Shown piece by piece: positions 1-7,373 of a stretch of 64,000 nucleotides of DNA. Origin of the DNA: Saprospiraceae bacterium (GTDB lineage: Bacteria > Bacteroidota > Bacteroidia > Chitinophagales > Saprospiraceae); NCBI GenBank assembly GCA_020630435.1, contig JAHDBJ010000001.1, positions 1 through 64,000 of the forward strand, read 5' to 3'. Positions within the stretch are counted from its first letter, which is position 1, and every line of letters starts with the position of its first letter. The notes under the pieces were generated by a model. The model saw nothing but the letters and a program-made list of their open reading frames with translations, was not told where the DNA came from and made no database searches. A program made the position numbers and the translations under genes.

Positions 1-40
1 CTATTTTTTAATTATTCACTTATTTAAGTGTCCATGTTTT

Positions 41-538
41 TTGAATCACTCCATCCAAACAAGGATTCACATTATTGGAAATATAACAACTGAACGAATT
101 AATGAAGAAAATTTAGAACAATTTAATTTCTTATCTGATAAAATAAGTAAGGCTGAATATCAATATTTTGAATCAAAAAGTCGTTTTGAGTTATTTTTTG
201 AAAACAAGATAAACTTCAAGCAGTTAATATCAATTGATAACAAAATAATAAAACTTCAATTTGAAACAGTATTGTATCTTGAATACTTGAAAAATCAATA
301 TAGAAAACTCCATGAGTTAAGCCTAAATAAAGAAAAGAGGGCTATGGCACTAATAACTCAATCACAATTCGAGAAAAATGAAGAAGTTTTCTCTATGATA
401 ACGAATCGAATAAAAGAGATTAATGATGATTATTTTTCAAAATATAAAGAAAGAACTCACATAAAACTTTCTATTCAATTGTCAGTAAGAAAAATTATCT
501 CTGATTTATTAAAAGACTTAATTCAAGATATAGAATAA
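41..538 (+). CDS. Hypothetical coiled-coil protein, possibly cut by window edge
   Basis: No family is recognised. The 165 residues are rich in Glu, Lys, Asn and Ile and read as mostly helical with coiled-coil character (roughly residues 20-55 and 85-140). No signal peptide or membrane segment is seen. The start is uncertain: a TTG at 41 is the first usable start, but the frame stays open to the left edge, so the gene may begin outside the window. An ATG at 34 lies in another frame and stops at 93. The stop is 8 bp before the PIN-domain gene, so the two are probably co-transcribed and may work together. Base composition is like the rest of the accessory island. Confidence 0.55.
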   Translation: MNHSIQTRIHIIGNITTERINEENLEQFNFLSDKISKAEYQYFESKSRFELFFENKINFKQLISIDNKIIKLQFETVLYLEYLKNQYRKLHELSLNKEKRAMALITQSQFEKNEEVFSMITNRIKEINDDYFSKYKERTHIKLSIQLSVRKIISDLLKDLIQDIE

Positions 539-546
539 CACAAAAC

Positions 547-1848
547 ATGGAATCAATTATAAAAGAAGGATGTAGTTTTAATTCAGTCAATGACAAGATT
601 GGATTGCTTGAGTATAAAGAAGCGATTGAGTATTATTCTAAAAATTGGGAGGAAGCAAAAGACTTGAAAAATGATATTCCTATCTTCCTTGATACAAATG
701 TTCTATTGAGGTATTATAGCATTTCATTTAAGAAGCGAGAGCTTTTGAAAAAGTTTTTCAATGATAGAAAAGAGCAAATCATTCTATCAAATCAAGTTCA
801 AAAAGAGTTTGTCAAAAATAGAGAAGGAGTTATTGAAGAGTATTTTCAAGATGCTCTTAAAAAGCTTTTAGATGAATTTAAAACAATTATCAATCAGATA
901 AAATCATTCAATCAAAAACACAAGGAGATTATCAAAGATTTTGAATTTTTAGAAACTCAAACATCAGAATATCAAACAAACCTTGAGAAGTCTTCAGAGG
1001 ACTTAAAAAATGCAATTAAAGAGAAGCGACAGGAAAAGACACTAACAAAATTCAATGATGAGATTTTAGATTTATTTTCGAGCTTCGAGTTAATTGATAA
1101 TCTTACTGAAGACGAAATTGAGTATTTGAAAAAAGAATTTGATTGTCTAAAGAAAGAACTAGATCCTCAAAAAATTAAGAACGAAATCAAAAAGCCAAAT
1201 AGAGCTTTCCCAGGAATGGGAGACATACAAGATAAGCCAGATAACCCTTATGGAGATTATTATTTGTTCCATGAAATGATAAAATACTCAAAGGAGAATG
1301 ACAAAGATGTTGTATTGATAACCTATGATACAACCAAAGGAGATTGGATAAAAGAGAACAAAGAAGCTCACATTCACTATATCCAAAGAGTCTATCAAAT
1401 GAACAAAAAAGCGGTTTTTATTATTGATGCAAATTGGTATTTCGAGGAACTATTTGATACCTCTTTTGATTCTTTGATTTTTGAGGACAATGTAGCTACT
1501 AATAACTTGTTGCAAAAAAGAAAACAAATAGCTGATTTATATGAATATATGGAACATGCTTTAATAGAAATTGCACGTATTCTTGGGATAGGTGTAGAAG
1601 GAGGAATCATCAGTATTACTGCCCAATTAGCGAGTGATGGTTTTATCAAACCTGATGTTTATTCAACTATAATTTCCCTTGTAAAACAGATTGAAAATAT
1701 TGAGGAAATTATAGTTATATATCCTAATCCTGATGCTGCACTACACAATATATATTCTGACCTTCAAAATCTCAATAGTATTTTCCATGACCTTCTTTTA
1801 AGCATGTATAGTAAACCTATTAGACTCTCCTTTAAAAATGAGCCTTAG
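547..1848 (+). CDS. PIN-like domain (PIN_8 type) nuclease
   Basis: Probable metal-dependent ribonuclease of the PIN superfamily. Acidic residues that would form the active site are visible: Asp49 in FLDTN, Glu87 in QKEF, Asp237 in YGDYYLF and Asp261 in ITYDTTKGDW. This layout, with a long helical insertion (about residues 90-215) between the first and second halves of the PIN fold, resembles the PIN_8 (PIN-like) family, whose members often sit in defence or mobile regions. The last 120 residues form an additional helical domain of unknown role. ATG at 547 follows the previous stop by 8 bp, suggesting a two-gene operon. Substrate is unknown. It is too large for a VapC toxin and has no small antitoxin-like gene beside it. 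Confidence 0.75.
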   Translation: MESIIKEGCSFNSVNDKIGLLEYKEAIEYYSKNWEEAKDLKNDIPIFLDTNVLLRYYSISFKKRELLKKFFNDRKEQIILSNQVQKEFVKNREGVIEEYFQDALKKLLDEFKTIINQIKSFNQKHKEIIKDFEFLETQTSEYQTNLEKSSEDLKNAIKEKRQEKTLTKFNDEILDLFSSFELIDNLTEDEIEYLKKEFDCLKKELDPQKIKNEIKKPNRAFPGMGDIQDKPDNPYGDYYLFHEMIKYSKENDKDVVLITYDTTKGDWIKENKEAHIHYIQRVYQMNKKAVFIIDANWYFEELFDTSFDSLIFEDNVATNNLLQKRKQIADLYEYMEHALIEIARILGIGVEGGIISITAQLASDGFIKPDVYSTIISLVKQIENIEEIIVIYPNPDAALHNIYSDLQNLNSIFHDLLLSMYSKPIRLSFKNEP

Positions 1849-1945
1849 CAAAAGAATTAGTTAATCATATTAAAATATAACAATGCCACTTATATCTTTA
1901 CCAAAGCCACAGCGAGTAAAAACAGTAAAGGCGATGATATATAGG

Positions 1946-2021
1946 CGTTCTAGGGTGGTCATATCACTCCAACCGCTTAATCTTATTACTACTCATCAGG
2001 ATTTGCATTTGATAAATAGCC
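1946..2021. repeat. Left copy of 76-bp direct repeat (KilA-N gene 3' end)
   Basis: This segment matches 5750-5825 in the same orientation at about 70 of 76 positions. It covers the last codons of the KilA-N gene and about 20 bp beyond its stop. The copies are 3804 bp apart and bracket the island genes. Confidence 0.85.
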
Positions 2022-2764
2022 ACTTGATTAAGTTTTTCTAAGCGGTCATTTTGACTTAGCCCATCAGCTATAAAGACAGCATTGAGGCTTTCTAAATTGG
2101 ATAATATGGTCAATTGTGCTGTACTTGCATGGTCACGAATATTGCCCTTTAGCTTGGGGTTTATTTGTTTCCATTCTTTGGCAGTCATACCGAATAATGC
2201 AACATTCAAAATATCGGCTTCGCTTGCATAGGCTATGCCTTGACTTTTACTCGCTTTTAGTCTTGGGATAATGTTGTCTTTGACTGCTTGTGTATGAATG
2301 TCATAATTGATTTTGGTAAGCTCACGTCTTACTGTCCATTCAAGTTCACTTGTTTCCTTTTTGAGCCGTTGAAATTCTTTGATGAAATAGACTTGGAAAC
2401 TAGGACTAAGCCAATAAGCAAAGTTTAAAGCAATATCACTATGAGCATAAGTACCACCATAACGACCACTTTTAGAAACTATCCCTATTGCGTTTGTTTT
2501 TTCAATTAGTTTTTGAGGTGTGACCACTTTACTGTTAGATTGAGAATCTAGTCTAAAGGTGACCATTTGGTCACGTTTAAAATTTTGATTGTGTAATATT
2601 TCCCATGTTTCTAAAAATTCTAAAGTATTACTATTCTTTAACCAACTACGAATAATAAAACGTGCTTCACTATCTGACTTTTTAGCTAAATCAGTCAAAG
2701 AGATATAGTCATCTTTATTAATTGTTATCTCTAAGCCTTGTACTTCAATCTTTTTCTTTGCCAT
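1964..2764 (-). CDS. KilA-N domain-containing protein
   Basis: A DNA-binding domain family typical of phages and Bacteroidota mobile elements. The KilA-N domain occupies about residues 15-135: the pattern ISLTDLAKK, then RSWLKNSNTLEFLETWE, then EKTNAIGI and the conserved GRYGGTYAHSDIALNFAYWL, SPSFQVYFIKEFQRL. The C-terminal 130 residues look helical and may mediate oligomerisation. It lies 4 bp downstream of the XRE regulator gene on the same strand, so the two are probably one transcript. Its role (regulator or anti-repressor) is inferred only from the family. The last 76 bp recur at 5750-5825 as part of a decayed KilA-N gene. Confidence 0.85.
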   Translation of the reverse strand: MAKKKIEVQGLEITINKDDYISLTDLAKKSDSEARFIIRSWLKNSNTLEFLETWEILHNQNFKRDQMVTFRLDSQSNSKVVTPQKLIEKTNAIGIVSKSGRYGGTYAHSDIALNFAYWLSPSFQVYFIKEFQRLKKETSELEWTVRRELTKINYDIHTQAVKDNIIPRLKASKSQGIAYASEADILNVALFGMTAKEWKQINPKLKGNIRDHASTAQLTILSNLESLNAVFIADGLSQNDRLEKLNQVAIYQMQILMSSNKIKRLE

Positions 2765-2768
2765 GTTC

Positions 2769-3071
2769 CTACTTTTTTAATCTTCCCTTAGTATCTAGAG
2801 CTTCTCTTGTAGGAACAGACAAATTATCTTTTTGTCTGACTACTTCTTTCCTTTTATCCAATACTTCCTGAGTGGAAATAAGTAATGACTCAACTTCTAT
2901 CTCTAACAATTCTGCAATATCATATAAAGTTTCAATGTTAGGCTGTCTATCATTACGAACCCATCTCGAAACTGTGATTTTGCTAACATTCAGCTTTTCA
3001 TATAACCATTTGCTAGTCCTCCCTTTTTCGGCTAATACAGCTTTTAATCTATTGTATTTTACATCTTCCAT
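2769..3071 (-). CDS. XRE-family helix-turn-helix regulator
   Basis: A small cytoplasmic repressor-like protein. The HTH covers about residues 4-60 from the chosen Met, including VSKITVSRWVRNDRQPN, the usual recognition-helix signature, followed by a short charged tail. The start at 3071 (MEDVKYN) is preferred over a Met six codons upstream because the HTH begins directly after it. On the same strand TATATTTG (3077-3084) fits a Bacteroidota -7 element, which would place transcription start at or next to this ATG, giving a leaderless message. The gene diverges from the SH3-like gene at 3223; the shared 150-bp region is the natural place for its operators. Confidence 0.8.
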   Translation of the reverse strand: MEDVKYNRLKAVLAEKGRTSKWLYEKLNVSKITVSRWVRNDRQPNIETLYDIAELLEIEVESLLISTQEVLDKRKEVVRQKDNLSVPTREALDTKGRLKK

Positions 3072-3147
3072 AATCCCAAATATACACATTTTGAATACTT
3101 GTAACCATAAAATGAAACTAAGTAGTCACAAAAAAATGTTAAAATAT

Positions 3148-3187
3148 CCAAAAAGGTTGCTTTGTATTCCAAAATGGATTACTTTTA
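3148..3187 (+). promoter_or_regulatory. Probable promoter and operator-like repeats for SH3-like gene
   Basis: TTG at 3157-3159, a 20-bp spacer, and TACTTTTA at 3180-3187 (one mismatch to TAnnTTTG) form a Bacteroidota-type promoter. Two copies of CCAAAAWGG (3148-3156 and 3169-3177) lie exactly 21 bp apart, two helical turns, across the promoter. They could bind the divergently encoded XRE protein; this is inference. Confidence 0.4.
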
Positions 3188-3222
3188 CATTATAATTAAT
3201 AACAACAACTAAAACAGCAACA

Positions 3223-3528
3223 ATGAAACTTACTTCACAAGCCTTAAAATTAGCCCACGAAATTTACAATCAATTCAAAACTTGGAGAGATGCTTTAAGA
3301 GCTGCTTGGAAAATAATTTTAATCAAAGCAGGTAGAGCGACTGAGGTGACATTTACAAAAGAATCGACAGGAGAATTAAGAACGGCAAAAGCCATTGCGA
3401 TAAGTTCACTCAAAACGATTGAAAAAGGCTTTGTAAGATTTGTGGAGCAAGTATCAGAAGGTCGAACTCAATGGCGTTCATTCAAATTGAAAAACTTAAT
3501 ATTTGAGGATACTCAAGCAGGAGTATAA
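3223..3528 (+). CDS. SH3 beta-barrel fold-like small protein
   Basis: 101 residues. The N-terminal 45 are helical and basic (TWRDALRAAWKI); the C-terminal half carries VTFTKESTGELRTAKA and GRTQWRSFKLKNL, a pattern resembling the SH3 beta-barrel (DUF2693-like) proteins common on Bacteroidota mobile elements and phages. Biochemical role is unknown. It is the first of three rightward genes in the island and is followed by a strong hairpin at 3546-3587, so it may be expressed mainly on its own. The family match is from motif appearance only. Confidence 0.6.
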   Translation: MKLTSQALKLAHEIYNQFKTWRDALRAAWKIILIKAGRATEVTFTKESTGELRTAKAIAISSLKTIEKGFVRFVEQVSEGRTQWRSFKLKNLIFEDTQAGV

Positions 3529-3545
3529 ACAGACTATAGAAAGGG

Positions 3546-3587
3546 AAAGCCCCACCAACATAACAGACAGAAGAAGTGGGGCTTTCA
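3546..3587 (+). terminator. Hairpin terminator after SH3-like gene
   Basis: GAAAGCCCCAC (3546-3556) pairs perfectly with GTGGGGCTTTC (3577-3587). The loop is 20 nt and the T tract is short, so termination may be partial. Confidence 0.6.
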
Positions 3588-3617
3588 TAACATTCAATAC
3601 AAATTTAACAACAGGGA

Positions 3618-4697
3618 ATGAAAAAACCTACACTACATAGTAATGATATTTTTGGTGACGCCCTTGAGGAATTCAAAGCGACAAACTTGTATAATAGTTT
3701 GGTCAAGGAATTTACCCCTATCCCTTATTGGAGAAAGTACAGGGTTTTGTATTGGCTTGGATTAGTGGCTTCTTATGTATTCAATATCTTTAGTGGCTTC
3801 ACCGCATCGGCTTTGGTGTTTTTCTTTCTTAATAGCTTCATCCATTGGATACCATCTTTAGCTTTCACCATGACTTTTTTATTGATACTGGAGCTATCCA
3901 AACGAAAAGCGAGTAAGGTTTTATTTAAGGATTTTATCCAGTTTAAGAAGTTATCTAAGGGCTTGTTATTCATTGTGGTCATGCTCTCAATAAGTAGCAT
4001 TGTAAGCTCCTATTTTGGAGCAAAAAAAACAATCCATCAATTTACGAGAGCTGCTCCAGTCATCGCATTAGACACCATTGAGCAGATACAAGTCATTGAG
4101 CAAAAGTTGAAGCGCATTGACGGACAGATTGAGGAAGCAAGGGAAACGAAGTGGAATGATACAACAACGAGAGAAAGTCAAAGGACTATTTCTAGTCTTT
4201 CACCAACTAAGGCAGCTTTAGAGCTGGAGCTGTCCGAGTTAAGGCAAAAGACAAATTCCAAGAATGAAAATATAGAAGCTGTTCATCAGAACGACACCCA
4301 ATTAAAAGCCGAGTATTTCGCAGCCGTCACACTTCTTTTGGAGCTGCTATTTTTAGGCTGTCAATTTTGGGTGATGACATACAAGTATAACTCATTGGCT
4401 CAATTTGCGGATAGTGGAACGGACACTAAAATGAAAGCTGACGCTAATGACGCAAAATCGTCAATAGATGAAAGCCTAAAGGATGACGAATCGTCAAAAT
4501 GGGCATCATACGGACGCATAGACGACGCAGACGAAAAACCGTCCGAACCGTCAGAAGAAGAAAAACGAACTTGTTTAGAATGTGAAAAAGACATTGGACA
4601 TCGGACGCTGAAGGCGAAGTTTTGCGACGATGCGTGTAGAAAGAAATATTGGTCAGAAAAGAATACTAGACCGCCTTTTCTCAAGGCTAAGAAGTAA
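3618..4697 (+). CDS. Coiled-coil membrane protein with C-terminal zinc-finger motif
   Basis: No named family is recognised. Three hydrophobic segments lie near residues 42-62, 64-92 and 114-132, then a charged coiled coil (about 155-228) and a fourth membrane segment (about 233-253). The tail is acidic and Asp/Ser rich (265-315) and ends in CLEC-x13-CDDAC (Cys319, 322, 336, 340) followed by RKKYW, a compact treble-clef-like zinc-binding motif of the kind seen in small DNA-associated proteins. Topology would put coiled coil and tail on opposite sides of the membrane or, with a hairpin, both inside. Such a layout could tether DNA or a protein to the membrane; that is inference. The DNA for the acidic tail is crowded with GACG/CGTC tetramers. 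Confidence 0.65.
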   Translation: MKKPTLHSNDIFGDALEEFKATNLYNSLVKEFTPIPYWRKYRVLYWLGLVASYVFNIFSGFTASALVFFFLNSFIHWIPSLAFTMTFLLILELSKRKASKVLFKDFIQFKKLSKGLLFIVVMLSISSIVSSYFGAKKTIHQFTRAAPVIALDTIEQIQVIEQKLKRIDGQIEEARETKWNDTTTRESQRTISSLSPTKAALELELSELRQKTNSKNENIEAVHQNDTQLKAEYFAAVTLLLELLFLGCQFWVMTYKYNSLAQFADSGTDTKMKADANDAKSSIDESLKDDESSKWASYGRIDDADEKPSEPSEEEKRTCLECEKDIGHRTLKAKFCDDACRKKYWSEKNTRPPFLKAKK

Positions 4698-4733
4698 AGA
4701 AATCATAACATCATTTTTTAACAAGAAGGTGAA

Positions 4734-4748
4734 GCGTATTTGATACGC
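4734..4748 (+). promoter_or_regulatory. Small hairpin between island genes
   Basis: GCGTAT (4734-4739) and ATACGC (4743-4748) form a perfect 6-bp stem with a TTG loop, 36 bp before the next ATG. A T tract follows about 20 bp later. It may be a weak terminator or an RNA processing site. Confidence 0.35.
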
Positions 4749-4783
4749 CTTGATATTGCTTTGCCTTTTTAAAATCTCCCAAC

Positions 4784-5305
4784 ATGACAGACAATAGAAT
4801 CACACCCCAAAGGCTAATGGATCGAGTAATCAAAAAACCGAATCAAATCCCTGAAGTACAGGAATCATTTTTAGGCTTTGTTTACATCTATCAAAATGTG
4901 CTAGAAGAATCAAAGCGACAGGCAAAGAAGATTTTAGACCATTGTCTAAGTATAGTCATGGATAGAGAAAGTTACATTGATGATGAAGATCTGGACTATA
5001 AGGCTATCAAAAATTTTAACCAATATACTCAAGTATTGAAAACAGTTATCAATTGGCAGGAAGACGACTTCAATAAGATATTCACGCTTTGTGAAATATT
5101 TGGACTGACGACGAATGAGGGGAGTAATGGTCAATTCATATTTTTCTCTGATGCTATGAAAATGGATTGTATTGACAAACTAAAGTATTTCCAAATCATA
5201 ACAGATGAGTTATTCTTTTTCCTTGAAGAATACGAAAACCACCTTTGTAAACTAAGGATGAAACACCTATTTGATAGAGTAAAAGGTCGGTATGAGTTGA
5301 ATTAG
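4784..5305 (+). CDS. Hypothetical island protein
   Basis: Not recognised. 173 residues, acidic, predicted mainly helical, with no signal peptide or membrane segment. The N-terminus MTDNRITPQRLMDRVIKKP is followed by alternating charged and aromatic-rich stretches. It is the last rightward gene of the island and is followed directly (10 bp after the stop) by the TGTCCC repeat cluster. By position it could be a replication or maintenance factor acting on those repeats, but nothing in the residues proves this. Confidence 0.6.
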   Translation: MTDNRITPQRLMDRVIKKPNQIPEVQESFLGFVYIYQNVLEESKRQAKKILDHCLSIVMDRESYIDDEDLDYKAIKNFNQYTQVLKTVINWQEDDFNKIFTLCEIFGLTTNEGSNGQFIFFSDAMKMDCIDKLKYFQIITDELFFFLEEYENHLCKLRMKHLFDRVKGRYELN

Positions 5306-5555
5306 GACAGTAAAATGTCCCTTTTAGTGTCCCAAGTGTCCTTTTGGTGTCCCAAATTTTTAGTTACAATATATTGATAATCAATAATTTAATAAAAAAG
5401 GGACAAAAAGGACAAAAGGACACTTAGTAAAAAATAAAGAAGATTTGGTGATTGAGATTCAAAGACGGCTCCTAAATATTTTCAAAGGATAAAAATTAGG
5501 AGAGGGGAGAATCAAAAAAACTAGACTATAGAAACTTTGTTGTACAGGTTGTTCG
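5306..5555. repeat. Repeat-rich noncoding segment, origin-like
   Basis: No gene is present. TGTCCC occurs at 5315, 5327, 5336 and 5348, forming two tandem 21-bp units (19 of 21 identical). The complementary motif faces it at 5400, 5410 and 5418 (GGGACA, GGACA, GGACAC). Between them is a very AT-rich stretch containing the palindrome ATTGATAATCAAT (5373-5385), whose reverse complement recurs at 5678-5690. Facing repeats around an AT-rich core resemble iteron-type origins or recombinase sites; the function is inferred. Confidence 0.55.
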
Positions 5556-5590
5556 AGTCCTGCTTCCTAAAAGTAGGGGCAGGGCTTTTT
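5556..5590 (+). terminator. Rho-independent terminator with tRNA-like flank
   Basis: AGTCCTGC (5556-5563) pairs with GCAGGGCT (5579-5586, one G-T pair), with inner CCTA/TAGG pairing and a T run to 5590. The left flank GTTCGAGTCCTGC resembles a tRNA T-arm, but no complete tRNA lies upstream. Confidence 0.65.
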
Positions 5591-5749
5591 AAAAAGAGTA
5601 ATAAGTTATTATTATATTAAGTATATATATTGTTATAATAGATATTGTACCCTATTTGTACCTTGTGTCTATAATTAATTGATTATCAATGCTAATTACT
5701 TTTTGTATTGGAAAATGATATAAGACAAATAAAAAAGACAAAGTACAAT
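5591..5749. other. AT-rich noncoding segment
   Basis: No gene seen. It holds two direct TTGTACC copies near 5646-5663 and the palindrome ATTGATTATCAAT (5678-5690), the reverse complement of the one at 5373-5385. Confidence 0.4.
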
Positions 5750-5825
5750 CGTTCTAGCGCTTTCATATCACTCCAACCGCTTAACCTTATTACTACTCAT
5801 CAGGATTTGCATTTGGTAAATAGCC
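5750..5825. repeat. Right copy of 76-bp direct repeat
   Basis: Matches 1946-2021 at about 70 of 76 positions in the same orientation. It carries the last codons of a KilA-N gene, reading AIYQMQILMSSNKVKRLE on the minus strand, and sequence beyond its stop. Confidence 0.85.
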
Positions 5826-5975
5826 CATTCACTAGGAGAAATAATAAAACTATTTAAACCTACTTCGGTTTTAATGTGGTTGAATCGTACCACATTGAAA
5901 TTATCATTGTGTACCATTTCCCATACTCCAAGAAACTCATAAAAAGATAGTTCTATAAACCATTAATAAATGTGT
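5768..5975 (-). pseudogene. Internally deleted KilA-N gene remnant
   Basis: On the minus strand the frame reads WFIELSFYEFLGVWEMVHND and then TEVGLNSFIISPSEW, a clear KilA-N N-terminal core, and then jumps directly to the C-terminal AIYQMQILMSSNK of the family. The central part of the domain and about 150 following residues are missing. An in-frame TAA lies just upstream of the core at about 5967-5969, so no intact start is left. The N-terminal part differs clearly from the intact KilA-N protein at 1964-2764, while the C-terminal end is nearly identical. This suggests recombination between two related genes rather than a simple duplication. Confidence 0.75.
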
Positions 5976-5988
5976 CGGAGTACTTATA

Positions 5989-6549
5989 CTAGTTTCCATC
6001 CACTCTAAAATTTTCAATATACTTAGCAGGAACCTTGTCGGTTAGCCAAACATCATTTTCAGAAACAAAGAAGGCGTGTCCATCTTTATGCATCGCTTGT
6101 GTGTCAATGATCAATACGACTGCTTTTCCGTGACGATTGCCTACATTGATGGCGGTCGCTTCATCTTTTGACAAATGTACGTGATGGCGGCGTCCTTTGA
6201 CGATTCCTTTTGTTTTTATGCTTTTTAAAAAACGATTTGCAGTTCCGTGATAAAGCGTCTGGGGCGGTTTTATAGCCTCATAACCCAAATTAATGTTTAT
6301 CGAATGTCCTTGATTTGCCCGAATAGCCGTTTTATCCTCATTGAATGCAAACCGCTTTTTATTGTTCTTTTCTACAACCTGTTCAAGTGCTTCCAGCGTA
6401 AGGACTTTATTGTGGGTTTTCATCTTAGAAAGCAATTCTTCTGTTGATACCCAGCCCTGTTCATCCAATTGCAAGCCTATTAGTTGTGGTTGATGTCGCA
6501 GTACTTTACTTAGAAATTTACTAATGTGTATAATTTGTTTTTCGTCCAT
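5989..6549 (-). CDS. kptA: RNA 2'-phosphotransferase, Tpt1/KptA family
   Basis: Removes an internal RNA 2'-phosphate by transferring it to NAD+, giving ADP-ribose 1'',2''-cyclic phosphate (family knowledge). The 186 residues show the family signatures in order: LSKVLRHQP with GLQLDEQGW near the N-terminus, LYHGT, a GRRHHVHLS motif, RHGKAV, and the C-terminal FFVSENDVWLTDKVPAKYI. The start at 6549 (MDEKQIIHISKFLSKVLRH) is chosen because a longer frame to 6687 would overlap the TauE gene and adds residues unlike the family. The gene is 46 bp downstream of the permease gene and is probably the last cistron of the leftward group. Bacteria lack eukaryotic-type tRNA splicing, so the true RNA substrate is unclear. 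Confidence 0.92.
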   Translation of the reverse strand: MDEKQIIHISKFLSKVLRHQPQLIGLQLDEQGWVSTEELLSKMKTHNKVLTLEALEQVVEKNNKKRFAFNEDKTAIRANQGHSININLGYEAIKPPQTLYHGTANRFLKSIKTKGIVKGRRHHVHLSKDEATAINVGNRHGKAVVLIIDTQAMHKDGHAFFVSENDVWLTDKVPAKYIENFRVDGN

Positions 6550-6595
6550 TTTATTTTTTAATAAAAAAAACGGAGGATTGGTCAATTGAGTTCCT

Positions 6596-7351
6596 TTAGA
6601 AAAAAAATAATTTAATAATCGCGCCAATAACGATGATGACCAACAGCCAGTAAGTAACGATATTGGCTTTGGGGTGCTGTGTGGCAAAATTAGCGGCTAT
6701 CCAACCGCCTGCACTTTGCCCTATCGCTAAAGCCAGCCCTGCTTGCCATGCAATTAAACCATGATATGCAAACATACTAAGCACAACAATGCTATATAAA
6801 GCAATGCAGACTATCTTTAAACCATTGGATTCTACAATGGGATACCTCGCCAATAATACGCTTGCTGCTAAGAAGAAAATCCCCATACCCATTTGAATAA
6901 AGCCGCCATAAAAACCAAGTATGAAGAAGACTGGTAGAAGATAGTAAATATTGGGGCGTTTTTCTATCGCTACTTCTTTGATCCATCGCTTGGGCTTAAC
7001 GAGTATAACAAACAACATCAAGACCATTAGGATGCTGAAGATAAACTTAAAATCATCATTCCCTACGGTTAAAGCTGCCCAAAGTCCTAGTATAGCTCCT
7101 AGAAAAACACTAATGATAATGGGGGCATCTCTTTTTAGGTGCAGCTTCCCATTTTTATAAAAAGCGCTTACTGAAAAAACACCTTGTGAAAGGACACCAA
7201 TTCGATTTGTACCATTCGCTACATTTGGCGGCAGCCCAATGACTTCCATCAAAATGGTCAACGTAATTGCCGAGCCGTTTCCTGCCAATGTATTGATAAT
7301 TCCTGCAAGTAGTCCACCAAATATGGCAATGATATACTGGTATGTTTCCAT
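6596..7351 (-). CDS. TauE/SafE family membrane permease
   Basis: Inner-membrane protein of the sulfite/organosulfonate exporter family. About eight hydrophobic helices fill 251 residues. The N-terminal GGLLAGIINTLAGNGSAITL matches the glycine-rich family repeat, and a second half-repeat begins near ILGFYGGFIQMGMG. The family moves small sulfur or carboxylate anions; the substrate here cannot be inferred, since neighbours are not sulfur genes. It sits 22 bp downstream of the lipoprotein gene on the same strand. Confidence 0.88.
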   Translation of the reverse strand: METYQYIIAIFGGLLAGIINTLAGNGSAITLTILMEVIGLPPNVANGTNRIGVLSQGVFSVSAFYKNGKLHLKRDAPIIISVFLGAILGLWAALTVGNDDFKFIFSILMVLMLFVILVKPKRWIKEVAIEKRPNIYYLLPVFFILGFYGGFIQMGMGIFFLAASVLLARYPIVESNGLKIVCIALYSIVVLSMFAYHGLIAWQAGLALAIGQSAGGWIAANFATQHPKANIVTYWLLVIIVIGAIIKLFFF

Positions 7352-7373
7352 GAAGGATAAATAAGTTTTAAGG

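Noticed and set aside
1883-2041. 52-codon plus-strand frame antisense to the KilA-N 3' end
   Set aside because: It lies mostly opposite a real gene, and the homologous stretch of the right repeat copy has a stop in this frame.
5520-5575. Possible complete tRNA gene
   Set aside because: Only a T-arm-like piece with an insertion is seen; no acceptor stem, D-arm or anticodon arm can be folded upstream.
6550-6687. 46-codon N-terminal extension of the RNA 2'-phosphotransferase
   Set aside because: It overlaps the permease gene and is unlike the family, whose N-terminus starts just before the HISKFLSKVLRH motif.
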